The notes under the pieces: generated by a model
What the model was told of the DNA's origin: nothing
The model's input: the letters and a program-made list of their open reading frames with translations, nothing else
Database searches by the model: none
Shown here: in pieces, positions 56,329-64,000 of the stretch
Layout: each line of letters opens with the position of its first letter
Position numbering within the stretch: the first letter of the stretch is position 1
Translations under genes and position numbers: made by a program
Assembly: GCF_015547515.1 (NCBI RefSeq)
Contig: NZ_JADMVE010000005.1
Coordinates: 310,001 to 374,000, forward strand
Direction of reading: 5' to 3'
Length of the DNA stretch: 64,000 nt
Source of the DNA: Eubacterium sp. 1001713B170207_170306_E7
Lineage (GTDB): Bacteria > Bacillota > Clostridia > Eubacteriales > Eubacteriaceae

Positions 56329-58210
56329 AATCCAGCTCAAACTGTCCGGTATAGAGCTGGTAGTATTTTCCTTTTTGTTTTAATAATTCCTCGTGATCGC
56401 CGCGCTCGATGATGCGCCCATGCTCCAGCACCATGATGGCGTCGGCGTTTCGAACGGTTGACAGGCGGTGGGCGATGACGAAAACAGTCCGTCCTTCCAT
56501 GAGTTTATCCATTCCACGTTCGATGAGGGCTTCGGTGCGGGTATCGATGGAGCTGGTGGCTTCGTCGAGAATGAGCACCGGAGGGTTGGCGACTGCTGCC
56601 CGGGCAATGGCCAGAAGCTGCCGCTGGCCCTGGCTCAGGTTAGCGCCGTCGGAGGTCAGCATGGTGTCGTAGCCCTGGGGCAGATGTCGGATAAAAAAGT
56701 CTGCGTTGGCCAGCTCGGCGGCGGCGTGGACTTCCTCATCGGTGGCGTTTAGGCGTCCATAGCGGATATTATCGGCCACAGTGCCGGTGAACAGATGAGT
56801 GTCCTGAAGAACCATTGCGAGGGAATGCCGCAGATCAACCTTCCGGATTTTTTTGATGTTGATGCCATCGTAGGTGATTTTACCCTCCTGTACCTCGTAA
56901 AAGCGGTTGATAAGGTTAGTGATGGTGGTTTTTCCTGCGCCGGTTGAGCCGACAAAGGCGATCTTCTGGCCGGGCTTGGCAAAAAGCGAGACATTATGCA
57001 GTACCATTTTGTCGTCGCTGTAGCCAAAGGTGACGTCATGAAACCGTACGTCGCCCCGTAGCTTTTCATAGGTCAGCGTACCGTCGTGATGGGGATGCTT
57101 CCATGCCCAGGTGTTTGTCACCTCTTTGCACTCGGTCAGTGTGCCGTCATCGGCCTCACAGACATTGACGAGGGTTACATAGCCCTCGTCCTTTTCCGGT
57201 TCGGCGTCGATGACTTCAAAGATCCGTTCAGCTCCGGCCAGAGCGGTCAGCAGGGCGTTAAACTGCTGAGAAATCTGGGTGATGGGCTGGGAAAAGGAAC
57301 GCGTATATTGTAAAAAGGAGGCGATGGAGCCTAAGTCCATGCTCCCCATAATGACCAGCACAGCCCCAAAAGCAGCTGTTAAGGCGTATTGCACATAGGA
57401 AAGATTTCCCATGATGGGCATGAGCACATTGGCGTAGGTATGCGCCTGGGTAGAGGCGTTTCTCAGTTTGTCGTTGAGCTCGGCAAAATCATTTTTGACA
57501 ATGTCTTCGTGGCAGAAAACCTTAATGACCTTTTGTCCCTCAATCATTTCCTCGATATAGCCGTTGGTTTCGCCGAGAGCCTTCTGCTGGGCTTTAAAGC
57601 CCCGTGCGCTGCGGCTTCCTACAATTTTTATCACAAAGTACATGACCACAAGCATACCGATGACAATCAAGGTCAGCAGCGGACTCAAAATCAGCATCAT
57701 GATAAAGGTGCCGGCCACAGTGACCGTGGCGGTCAGCATCTGGGGAAGACTCATGGCGATGGCTTCGCGCAGGGTATCGACATCGTTGGTATAACGGCTC
57801 ATGAGCTCACCGTGGGTGTGGGTATCGAAATATTTGATCGGGAGATCCTCCATGCTGTTGAAAAGATCTCGCCGCACAGCGTTCAGGGTCCCGTTGGAGA
57901 TCACGATCATCATCCGGTTATAGGCATAGGCACAGGCCGCACCGGCCAGATAAATGCCGCCCATAAGCAGCAGCATCTGGACAAAGGGCATGAGTGCGCC
58001 GGGTGTGAGGGGCTTGCCGATGAGCGGCACGATTCCCTGATTGATGATGGGCTTTAAAAAGTATGTGCCGGCCACGGTGGCGCCGGAGCTGATAAAGACA
58101 AAGAGTATGACAAGGACCAGCAGTAACCTGCGTTTTGCCATGTAGCCGAAAATACGGAACAGTGTTTTTTTGATATTTTTGGGTTTCTGAACGCTTTTTT
58201 TCTTTGGCAT
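56327..58210 (-). CDS. ABC exporter half-transporter, canonical ATPase
   Basis: The 627-residue protein has an N-terminal six-helix exporter domain and a C-terminal ATPase with Walker A GSTGAGKTT, signature NLSQGQRQLLAIARA and Walker B VLILDEATSSID (catalytic Glu present). An insertion of about 45 residues with TLVNVCEADDGTLTECK lies at the domain junction. It overlaps the partner gene by 1 nt and should form a heterodimer with it, the partner having the degenerate site. Substrates of such exporters include drugs and lipids; not assignable here. Confidence 0.9.
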   Translation of the reverse strand: MPKKKSVQKPKNIKKTLFRIFGYMAKRRLLLVLVILFVFISSGATVAGTYFLKPIINQGIVPLIGKPLTPGALMPFVQMLLLMGGIYLAGAACAYAYNRMMIVISNGTLNAVRRDLFNSMEDLPIKYFDTHTHGELMSRYTNDVDTLREAIAMSLPQMLTATVTVAGTFIMMLILSPLLTLIVIGMLVVMYFVIKIVGSRSARGFKAQQKALGETNGYIEEMIEGQKVIKVFCHEDIVKNDFAELNDKLRNASTQAHTYANVLMPIMGNLSYVQYALTAAFGAVLVIMGSMDLGSIASFLQYTRSFSQPITQISQQFNALLTALAGAERIFEVIDAEPEKDEGYVTLVNVCEADDGTLTECKEVTNTWAWKHPHHDGTLTYEKLRGDVRFHDVTFGYSDDKMVLHNVSLFAKPGQKIAFVGSTGAGKTTITNLINRFYEVQEGKITYDGINIKKIRKVDLRHSLAMVLQDTHLFTGTVADNIRYGRLNATDEEVHAAAELANADFFIRHLPQGYDTMLTSDGANLSQGQRQLLAIARAAVANPPVLILDEATSSIDTRTEALIERGMDKLMEGRTVFVIAHRLSTVRNADAIMVLEHGRIIERGDHEELLKQKGKYYQLYTGQFELD

Positions 58211-59940
58211 TATTCCTCCACTCCTTTCTGCTGTGAATGAAAGACCTCGCGGTAAATCGCATTGTTTTCTAAAAGGTTTTCGTGGGTGTCGATGGCGTCG
58301 ATGCGGCCTTCGTCCAGCACGATGATCTTGTCCGCGTCGCTGACAGAGGAAATGCGCTGGGCGATAATGATGGCTGTGGTGTCTTTCAGATTCTGACGGA
58401 AGCCCTCGCGAATGGCGGCGTCAGTAGCCGTGTCCACCGCACTGGTGCTGTCGTCCAGAATGATAATTTTAGGCTTTTTCAGGAGCGCCCTGGCAATACA
58501 GAGACGCTGCTTCTGTCCGCCGGACACGTTCACGCCGCCCTGGCCCAGATAGGTGTCGTAGCCCTCCGGGAAGGACATGATAAAGTCATGGGCGCAGGCC
58601 GCTTTGGCGGCAGCGATGACCTCTTCGTCTGTGGCGTTTTCATCGCCCCATTTTAGGTTGTCCCTGATTGTCCCTGAAAACAGAACGTTTTTCTGGAGCA
58701 CCATGGCGACAGCTGAACGCAGGTGGTCCAGGGTATAATCCCGAACGTCATGGCCGCCGACCAAGACCTGTCCGCCGGTTACGTCATAAAGCCTTGGGAT
58801 GAGCTGAACCAGCGTTGTTTTTGCCGAGCCGGTTCCTCCGATGATACCGACAGTCTCGCCGGAGGCGATGGAGAAACTGATGCCGGACAAAATGTTTTCA
58901 GCCGCGTCCTCCTGGTATTTGAAAGAAACATTTTTGTATTGGATGCTGCCGTCCACGGCTGTAAGAGACGGCGCGGCATTTTCATCGGTAATGCTGATGG
59001 GCTCTTCCAGTACCTCAACAATGCGGGCGACCGAGGAGCGGGAGAGGACGATCATGATAAAAACCTGGGCGATCATCATTAAGGACATGAGAATCTGCGT
59101 CACATAGGAAATAAAGCTGATGAGTTCTCCGGTCAGCAGAGTGCCGCCGATGATCATATTGCCCCCAAACCATAGGATCGCGATGATGGTGGCGTACATG
59201 GTCAGCATCATGATGGGCATGCCGAGGATGATAATTTTTTCAGCGGCCAGGGATGCCCGCATCAAGCTGTTGTTGGCTTCGGCAAATTTTTCTTTTTCGT
59301 ACCGCGCCCGCACAAAGGCCTTGACGACACGGATGGCGATGAGATTTTCCTGGACCTGCGCGTTGAGCCCGTCGTATTTTTTGAGCATGGCATTAAAACG
59401 CGGAAAGGCCAGGGTGGACATCGCTGCCAGGGCAACGGCCAGAATGGGAATAACAATGAGAAAAACACGGACGAGATCGCCGTTGATGGCCGCGGCCATG
59501 ATGGTGGCGCTGACCAGCATAACTGGTGCGCGCACCAGCACGCGGATAACCATCATGTAAGCCATCTGCGTGTTGGTAATATCGGTCGTCAGGCGGGTGA
59601 CCAGCGACGGGGTGCTGAAACGGTCGATATTCGCAAAAGAAAATTCCTGAATCTTGTCAAAAACTGCCTTGCGGATCTCACTGCCAAAGCCCATGGCCCC
59701 CCTGGCGGCAAAACGCCCGGAGAGAACGCCAAAAAGCAATGAACAGAGGGCCACCAGCACCATGATGGCACCGATTTGAAAAACGTAGCTCAGATCACGC
59801 GTCGTGATGCCCTGATCCACGATTTTAGCCATTAAAAAAGGAATCTGGATTTCCAGAAGAACCTCGACGATAACCGTGACTGGCGCCAGAAGTGACGGAA
59901 GCCGGTATTTTACGAGATAGGGCTTTAGGTGTTTAATCAT
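58210..59940 (-). CDS. ABC exporter half-transporter, degenerate ATPase site
   Basis: The 576-residue protein has six membrane helices (starting HLKPYLVKYRLPSLLAPVTV) and an ATPase with Walker A GGTGSAKTT (Ala for Gly), signature NVSGGQKQRL and Walker B IILDDSTSAVD, where the catalytic Glu is Asp. This asymmetry is the mark of heterodimeric exporters such as LmrCD and TM287/288. It is the first gene of the pair. SD AAGGAGC precedes ATG. The promoter and a long inverted repeat lie at 59981-60054. Confidence 0.92.
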   Translation of the reverse strand: MIKHLKPYLVKYRLPSLLAPVTVIVEVLLEIQIPFLMAKIVDQGITTRDLSYVFQIGAIMVLVALCSLLFGVLSGRFAARGAMGFGSEIRKAVFDKIQEFSFANIDRFSTPSLVTRLTTDITNTQMAYMMVIRVLVRAPVMLVSATIMAAAINGDLVRVFLIVIPILAVALAAMSTLAFPRFNAMLKKYDGLNAQVQENLIAIRVVKAFVRARYEKEKFAEANNSLMRASLAAEKIIILGMPIMMLTMYATIIAILWFGGNMIIGGTLLTGELISFISYVTQILMSLMMIAQVFIMIVLSRSSVARIVEVLEEPISITDENAAPSLTAVDGSIQYKNVSFKYQEDAAENILSGISFSIASGETVGIIGGTGSAKTTLVQLIPRLYDVTGGQVLVGGHDVRDYTLDHLRSAVAMVLQKNVLFSGTIRDNLKWGDENATDEEVIAAAKAACAHDFIMSFPEGYDTYLGQGGVNVSGGQKQRLCIARALLKKPKIIILDDSTSAVDTATDAAIREGFRQNLKDTTAIIIAQRISSVSDADKIIVLDEGRIDAIDTHENLLENNAIYREVFHSQQKGVEE

Positions 59941-59980
59941 GGGATGCTCCTTTTAATCAGTAGTATTGATACCTGGTACA

Positions 59981-60020
59981 TACCCTTATTTCCTGCTTTT
60001 TCAAGCCGGAAATAAGGGTA
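59981..60020. promoter_or_regulatory. 13-bp inverted repeat at the exporter transcription start
   Basis: TACCCTTATTTCC (59981-59993) and GGAAATAAGGGTA (60008-60020) are exact complements with a 14-nt spacer. The minus-strand promoter at 60026-60054 would start transcription about at its edge, so the repeat is either an operator or a 5' stem-loop of the exporter mRNA. Confidence 0.6.
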
Positions 60021-60025
60021 ATCTC

Positions 60026-60054
60026 AGTGTATCGAAATAAAAAATCAATGTCAA
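60026..60054 (-). promoter_or_regulatory. Promoter of the ABC exporter operon
   Basis: On the minus strand TTGACA (60054-60049), 17-bp spacer and TACACT (60031-60026). The gap 59941-60242 holds this promoter, the repeat beside it and the SD of the next gene. Confidence 0.65.
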
Positions 60055-60242
60055 GTAAAACCAAAAAGGTTTTCAGGATAAAAGCTTAAAGAAAAAACTT
60101 TGTTAAACTTTTGGCGGACGGATACATACTGGTTCATTTACAACAAAATTTTGTGATCGTCTTTCCGCTCATCAAAAAACTTGATATAATACAAATTGAC
60201 GAATTATGCAAACTATTGAGCGAATATACTAAGGAGGGTAAT

Positions 60243-61400
60243 ATGAGCAAATTGAACGATATACGGTTTTTTCAGGTAAAGCCGGCCATCTACTACGGTA
60301 TTGGCGCCATAGAACAGGTTGGAAATCATGACTTTAAACAGGTCTGCATCGTAACGGATGAGGGGATGGTTAAATTTGGCCTGCTGAAAATGCTGACAGA
60401 TGTTTTAGATAAGCATAACATTAAATACCATGTTTTCTCCGACGTTGAACCAGACCCGTCTACAGAAATCGTGGAAAAGGGACTGACACACATCCTGATG
60501 GAAAAGCCAGATGCTTTGATTGCCCTTGGCGGTGGGTCTGCCATCGACTCGGCAAAGGCCATTATCTATTACTGCTATAATTTCAAAAAAATGTTCTTTG
60601 AGGAAGACTACATAAAAAAACCATACTTCATCGCCATGCCGACAACGGCCGGTACCGGCTCCGAAGTAACGGAGTATGCGGTTATTACCGACAAGAAAAA
60701 CAACACCAAGATTCCGCTTACCGATATTCTCATGATGCCGGACGCCGCGATTCTTGAACCCAAATTAATCGAGAGCGTTCCGCCAGGAGCCACAGCGGCG
60801 ACAGGCATGGACGTTTTAACCCATGCGGTCGAAGCCTATGTTTCCACCAATAACAACCCGTTTTCACGCTGCTATGCGGCCAAGGCAGCCGAGCTGGTCT
60901 TTAAAAGCCTGTACGAATGCTATGTGAACGGCGGCAATCTGGAAGCCAAGGCCAGTATGCAGATCGCGTCCTGTATGGCTGGGATTGCCTTTAACAGCGC
61001 AGGCCTGGGGATTACCCACAGTATTGCCCACGCTGTCGGCGCGCAGTGGCATTTACCGCACGGTTTGGCCAATGCCATCGGACTGCCCTATGTTGTCCGC
61101 TTCAACGGACAGTGCGGCAGAGCGCAGCATCTTTATAACCGTCTCCTGAGTGCCATTGGTATTCCAAATGTCAGCGGCGACGCAGCGGAAATGCTGTACA
61201 ACAGCATCATCACCCTTTGCAAGGAAATCAAGATTCCCACATCACTCAAGGAGCAGGGCATTGACGAGGCAGACTTTAAGGCAAGCAAGGATATTATTAT
61301 CGGAAAAGCCATGAAGGATGTCTGTACTCAGACCAACCCGCTGTCACCGACCAGAGAACAGTTCAGCGAGCTTCTGGATCAGATTTATTACGGCGCATAG
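60243..61400 (+). CDS. Iron-containing alcohol dehydrogenase
   Basis: ATG 60243 follows AGGAGGG; the longer upstream frame has no SD. The 385-residue protein is a group III Fe-ADH: NAD-binding LGGGSAIDSAKAI (about 96), TTAGTGSEVT, and metal ligands in TGMDVLTHAVEA and THSIAHAVGAQWHLPHG. It should reduce an aldehyde to alcohol or the reverse with NAD(P)H. It is monocistronic, ended by a terminator at 61413. Butanol or 1,3-propanediol dehydrogenase-type activity is possible but not decided. Confidence 0.92.
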   Translation: MSKLNDIRFFQVKPAIYYGIGAIEQVGNHDFKQVCIVTDEGMVKFGLLKMLTDVLDKHNIKYHVFSDVEPDPSTEIVEKGLTHILMEKPDALIALGGGSAIDSAKAIIYYCYNFKKMFFEEDYIKKPYFIAMPTTAGTGSEVTEYAVITDKKNNTKIPLTDILMMPDAAILEPKLIESVPPGATAATGMDVLTHAVEAYVSTNNNPFSRCYAAKAAELVFKSLYECYVNGGNLEAKASMQIASCMAGIAFNSAGLGITHSIAHAVGAQWHLPHGLANAIGLPYVVRFNGQCGRAQHLYNRLLSAIGIPNVSGDAAEMLYNSIITLCKEIKIPTSLKEQGIDEADFKASKDIIIGKAMKDVCTQTNPLSPTREQFSELLDQIYYGA

Positions 61401-61412
61401 ACAGATAAATCC

Positions 61413-61441
61413 AAGAGTACCCTTCCGGGTGCTCTTTTTTT
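61413..61441 (+). terminator. Intrinsic terminator
   Basis: AGAGTACCC and GGGTGCTCT pair (one G-U) around TTCC, followed by seven T. Confidence 0.85.
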
Positions 61442-61523
61442 AGTACATGAATTACGCTTGCACTTTTGGATGCAATGGATTAAAATAGAGAAGATGGTGC
61501 ATTTGTTGAAAAAATTAAAATTA

Positions 61524-61557
61524 AAAATGACTTAAATGGAGAATATGTCGTCATTTT
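61524..61557. repeat. Inverted repeat upstream of the large HTH gene
   Basis: AAAATGAC (61524-61531) and GTCATTTT (61550-61557) are exact inverted arms, and AAATGGCCATTT (61564-61575) is a second palindrome. Both lie 50-100 bp before the HTH-protein start and could be its autoregulatory sites. Confidence 0.4.
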
Positions 61558-61622
61558 GTTTTAAAATGGCCATTTAGTGTATATAAATAAGTAAATTAAT
61601 AATAAATAAAGGAGGCAGGGAA

Positions 61623-63110
61623 ATGGCAAGGAAACCCGCCACACCATTGGCTTATCTGATGGATATGCTCTACATTCAGGGGGCACAGCTTGCACGGGCT
61701 GTCCACGTCGACAGAACCATTATCAGCCGGTGGAAAAATGGACGTGTTGAGCTGAGTCCAAAATCGCCTTATTTTGAGGAAATTGTCCAGGCAATTATGA
61801 AGTTTAACGACAAACGGGGTCTGCACACGCTGGAACGCTTCTTCGCCTCTTTGGAACCAGGCGTAGCCGTAGATACAGAACAGGATATCAAAAACTGTAT
61901 CTCACGGTGGCTGGTGGATAAAGAGTTTGAAGCAAAATACATGGATAAGGAAAGCGGCAACAGCCTGTACACTGCAACCTACAAAATTTATAAGGGTGTC
62001 ACTGGAAAAATGGATGCTCTGGATGATATGTTTAATACGCTGGCATCGCTGCCTAAGGGGGAGACCTTTTGGGGATATGATGCGGATTCGCGTATTTTCA
62101 GACAAAGCAATAACGATACACGAAAGGTGCAGAAGCGTTTTCTGGACGCGGATAAAAATAAGACAAAGCTCATTACCATGATTTATTTAAACCGTCCCCA
62201 GGAAGAAGTCTATAATATGTTTGAATACTGGCTGCCCATACTGCTGTCCACAAACGCTGAAGCTTACTACAGTTACGATGCGGAAAGGCCCTTTTACGAT
62301 TATATCTTCAGCATTAAGGGCAAACAGACCCTGGCGGGGATAAACGATGTAAACGGCGATACCTATTCTGCCATTTATACCGACCCCATGAGCCAGATTC
62401 AGTTTGATAATTTTCTGGAAAGGCATCTCGAGCGCTTCCAGCCTCTGACGAAGAACCTGGGAAGCCGGGTGGTCTGCAATGATTTCAAGCGGGAAAACAT
62501 GGAGGGTTTTAACCGAAACGATACCGATCAGTATGTAATCGCCACATCCATGTCCTTTCTCTCTTCAGGGAAAAAAATTATTGAGGGGATTCTGATGGAC
62601 CTCTGTCTGAGCGGCGATGAGGAACGCCGGCTTATCGACTACTATGATAATTGCCGGATAGGTCTTGGTCAGTTTTTATCTAAGGAAAGATACACTCGGA
62701 TAATCTTAAGTCTTGACTATATCCAAAATTTGGGGCAGCATCCGGTGATTGAAGTACCGGTTTTCTCCGCGCTGCTGAAACGTAAGGTAGAGGTCTCGGG
62801 CAAGCACGTCATTAAGGAGCTGGTCTCCTTCCTGAAGTTTGTTAAGAATGACCCGAAGGTTCAGATCGCCCTGCGTCCGCCTGCGTCTGCAGAGTTGATC
62901 GAAAACCTGAATATATGGGTAAAGGACGGCGCAGCAGCGTATTTCCATTTTGATAACGACCTCTCCAAACGAATCGTTACAGAGGAGTTTGCAGCGGTGA
63001 ACACCTTCTATTCCATGGTGGATAAATACTGGGAACAGCTCCCCTATGACAGCAAAAACAAAGAGTGGGTCTATGACCAGATCAGCAAAATCAGCGGGGA
63101 AAAGCTTTAA
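61623..63110 (+). CDS. Large protein with N-terminal HTH and unknown C-terminal domain
   Basis: The 495-residue protein starts with a helix-turn-helix (about 8-60: LAYLMDMLYIQGAQLARAVHVDRTIISRWKNG), in the style of XRE/YdaS domains. The remaining 430 residues have no motif I recognise; they lack Walker A and membrane helices. Segments such as GETFWGYDADSRIFRQSNNDTRK and DDLSKRIVTEEFAAVNTFYSMVDKYW suggest a folded sensor-like region. SD AAGGAGGCAGGG precedes ATG. It is monocistronic. I read it as a regulator with a large effector domain, function unknown. Confidence 0.7.
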   Translation: MARKPATPLAYLMDMLYIQGAQLARAVHVDRTIISRWKNGRVELSPKSPYFEEIVQAIMKFNDKRGLHTLERFFASLEPGVAVDTEQDIKNCISRWLVDKEFEAKYMDKESGNSLYTATYKIYKGVTGKMDALDDMFNTLASLPKGETFWGYDADSRIFRQSNNDTRKVQKRFLDADKNKTKLITMIYLNRPQEEVYNMFEYWLPILLSTNAEAYYSYDAERPFYDYIFSIKGKQTLAGINDVNGDTYSAIYTDPMSQIQFDNFLERHLERFQPLTKNLGSRVVCNDFKRENMEGFNRNDTDQYVIATSMSFLSSGKKIIEGILMDLCLSGDEERRLIDYYDNCRIGLGQFLSKERYTRIILSLDYIQNLGQHPVIEVPVFSALLKRKVEVSGKHVIKELVSFLKFVKNDPKVQIALRPPASAELIENLNIWVKDGAAAYFHFDNDLSKRIVTEEFAAVNTFYSMVDKYWEQLPYDSKNKEWVYDQISKISGEKL

Positions 63111-63180
63111 GTGTCACAGTGACATCAATTTTAAAACGTGATTCTTGCGATAATGGGTTTAAAAAGCAGGGCGCGGGCGC

Positions 63181-63325
63181 TATAATAAAGAAGCCGAATG
63201 TATCAATGAGCTCTCCAAAGAACTACACAAACCAAGTAGTACCACTGGATACCGAGCGCCACGGTGCCAGTGACAATGTTCTCATTAATGCAAAAAAAGA
63301 TGTGCTGAAAAGCACATCTTTTTTT
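63181..63325 (+). ncRNA. Candidate small RNA between promoter-like TATAAT and terminator
   Basis: TATAAT at 63181-63186 is followed by about 135 nt with no SD-linked ORF. CACTGG and CCAGTG (about 63243-63272) can pair, and a strong terminator lies at 63292. The -35 (TTTAAA) is weak, so this may be only the 3' region of the HTH gene. Confidence 0.3.
63292..63325. terminator. Bidirectional intrinsic terminator
   Basis: AAAAAAAGATGTGCT and AGCACATCTTTTTTT pair perfectly around GAAA; serves both the + strand transcript and the minus-strand gene ending at 63331. Confidence 0.92.
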
Positions 63326-63330
63326 ATGTT

Positions 63331-63999
63331 CTATTGAATATTCATTTCCATGGTGTGCAGCAGATTGCGGCAGAGCGCCAGAATGATCAGAGCGATCAGC
63401 ACGTTGACCACGCAGTCTGTAAACAATCCGGCAGCCAGGCTTCCAGCGATAAAGCCGACGGCTACACCGGCGATGGCGCCGGGAATCAGCAGGATAACGA
63501 GGATCAGGTAATAGAGCATTACGACCAGCACTTTGCTGTGCATATTGCCGAGAATACGCTCGATCAGAATGTTCCCAGCGGATAAAAGGGCGGCCAGCCC
63601 CAACCGGGCCGCAATGACCGCGGCGATTTCAGCTGCCGGAGCACCCAGAATCAAACCGCAGGGGATAAAGATAATCAGACCGCTGACAAAGCTGTCCACC
63701 AGAGATTCCAGACTGGCAAAGACCAGCTTTTTAAACGGGCTCTGTGGAATCATATAAATGTAGGGCAGGGTTACCTCTTTAACCCAGCGTCCCATGGCTC
63801 CGGTTAAAACCTGGAGATAGCACAGCATGCCAAAGATCAGCATCAGGCTGATATGTTCCCTTGCCAGCAGGCTGGCCAGGATAGCGATCACGGTGCAGAT
63901 CAGGGTAAACTGGTTTAAAAACAGGTAACCCGAGCGGCGGTTTTCGAGCAGATGCTTGAAAAAGAAAACAGAAGCACCGTGGCCGCGGCCGATACCGGT
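63331..63999 (-). CDS. Putative ABC exporter membrane protein, 5'-truncated by window end
   Basis: The frame is open from the window end through stop at 63331, so the N-terminus is missing (about 222 residues visible). The GTG at 63891 is internal, as the frame continues upstream with RGHGASVFFFKHLLENRRSGYL. It has five to six hydrophobic helices and PYIYMIPQSPFKKLVFASLESLVDS, the pattern of the Pfam 'putative ABC exporter' family. An ATPase partner should lie beyond the window. Confidence 0.7.
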   Translation of the reverse strand, partial: TGIGRGHGASVFFFKHLLENRRSGYLFLNQFTLICTVIAILASLLAREHISLMLIFGMLCYLQVLTGAMGRWVKEVTLPYIYMIPQSPFKKLVFASLESLVDSFVSGLIIFIPCGLILGAPAAEIAAVIAARLGLAALLSAGNILIERILGNMHSKVLVVMLYYLILVILLIPGAIAGVAVGFIAGSLAAGLFTDCVVNVLIALIILALCRNLLHTMEMNIQ

Positions 64000-64000
64000 C

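Noticed and set aside
57389-58057. 222-codon plus-strand frame
   Set aside because: It is antisense to the ABC exporter gene, rich in His and Gly, and without SD or family motif.
63119-63337. 72-codon frame after the large HTH gene
   Set aside because: It crosses the terminator at 63292 and has no SD or plausible protein composition.
1-64000. CRISPR array, prophage, insertion sequence or transposon
   Set aside because: No regularly spaced repeats, transposase, integrase or terminal inverted repeats with target duplications were seen in the window.

Overview
The window looks like a chromosomal segment of a Gram-positive anaerobic acetogen, most likely of the Eubacterium limosum/callanderi group. 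The evidence is: UroD-fold methyltransferases and a corrinoid protein typical of acetogen methyl metabolism, lipoprotein-type (Cys) binding proteins, a long Bacillus/Clostridium-type SRP RNA, strong SD sequences, many -35/-10 promoters with 17-bp spacing, and intrinsic terminators. The species assignment is inference; no marker such as 16S rRNA is present. No phage, insertion sequence or CRISPR array was seen.

Layout. 1-930: tail of a UroD-family methyltransferase, a candidate stand-alone small RNA and a small XRE regulator. 940-4615: FmdE-family protein plus a FecCD-type ABC importer behind a promoter and an intrinsic attenuator. 4770-10414: a second importer of the dipeptide/nickel class, again behind an attenuator-like leader. 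10489-12031: GNAT and a D-2-hydroxyacid dehydrogenase. 12196-15761: a methyl-transfer module (UroD-fold methyltransferase, 41-residue microprotein, corrinoid protein, two GntR/UTRA regulators). 15924-21586: MATE exporter with Lrp regulator, a lipoprotein serpin, azlCD with its XRE-cupin regulator, DUF4256. 21760-28140: HD/HD-GYP protein, RecQ, D-lactate dehydrogenase-like protein, aspartase.

28205-35807: a TetM-like ribosomal protection GTPase followed by a response regulator, an ABC ATPase, four tandem paralogous ABC-2 permeases and a histidine kinase, resembling antimicrobial-peptide sensing and detoxification modules. 35833-42513: a GntR-controlled cluster with a metallophosphoesterase, a complete carbohydrate/phosphoester-type ABC importer and a protein-tyrosine-phosphatase-like enzyme. 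42711-46943: ClC antiporter, arylsulfotransferase, HAD phosphatase. 46946-48849: an ABC-F protein behind a 25-codon leader peptide and two tandem terminators. 48855-51289: a five-gene operon of poorly known proteins behind a perfect 32-bp palindrome. 51291-52849: three minus-strand genes, then tRNA-Ser(GGA). 53163-55842: TetR regulator divergent from a second UroD-fold methyltransferase, a second microprotein and a DUF1097 membrane protein. 55991-56282: SRP RNA. 56327-59940: heterodimeric ABC exporter. 60243-63110: iron alcohol dehydrogenase and a large HTH protein of unknown function. The window ends inside a predicted ABC exporter membrane subunit.

The observations I find most worth following are: (i) two related 41- and 46-residue proteins, each encoded directly behind a UroD-fold methyltransferase; (ii) the leader-peptide and double-terminator arrangement upstream of the ABC-F gene; (iii) the four-permease transporter with its own two-component system; and (iv) a set of clear operators (20-bp phased repeats at azlCD, 32-bp palindrome at 48888, TetR palindrome at 53952, GntR sites).
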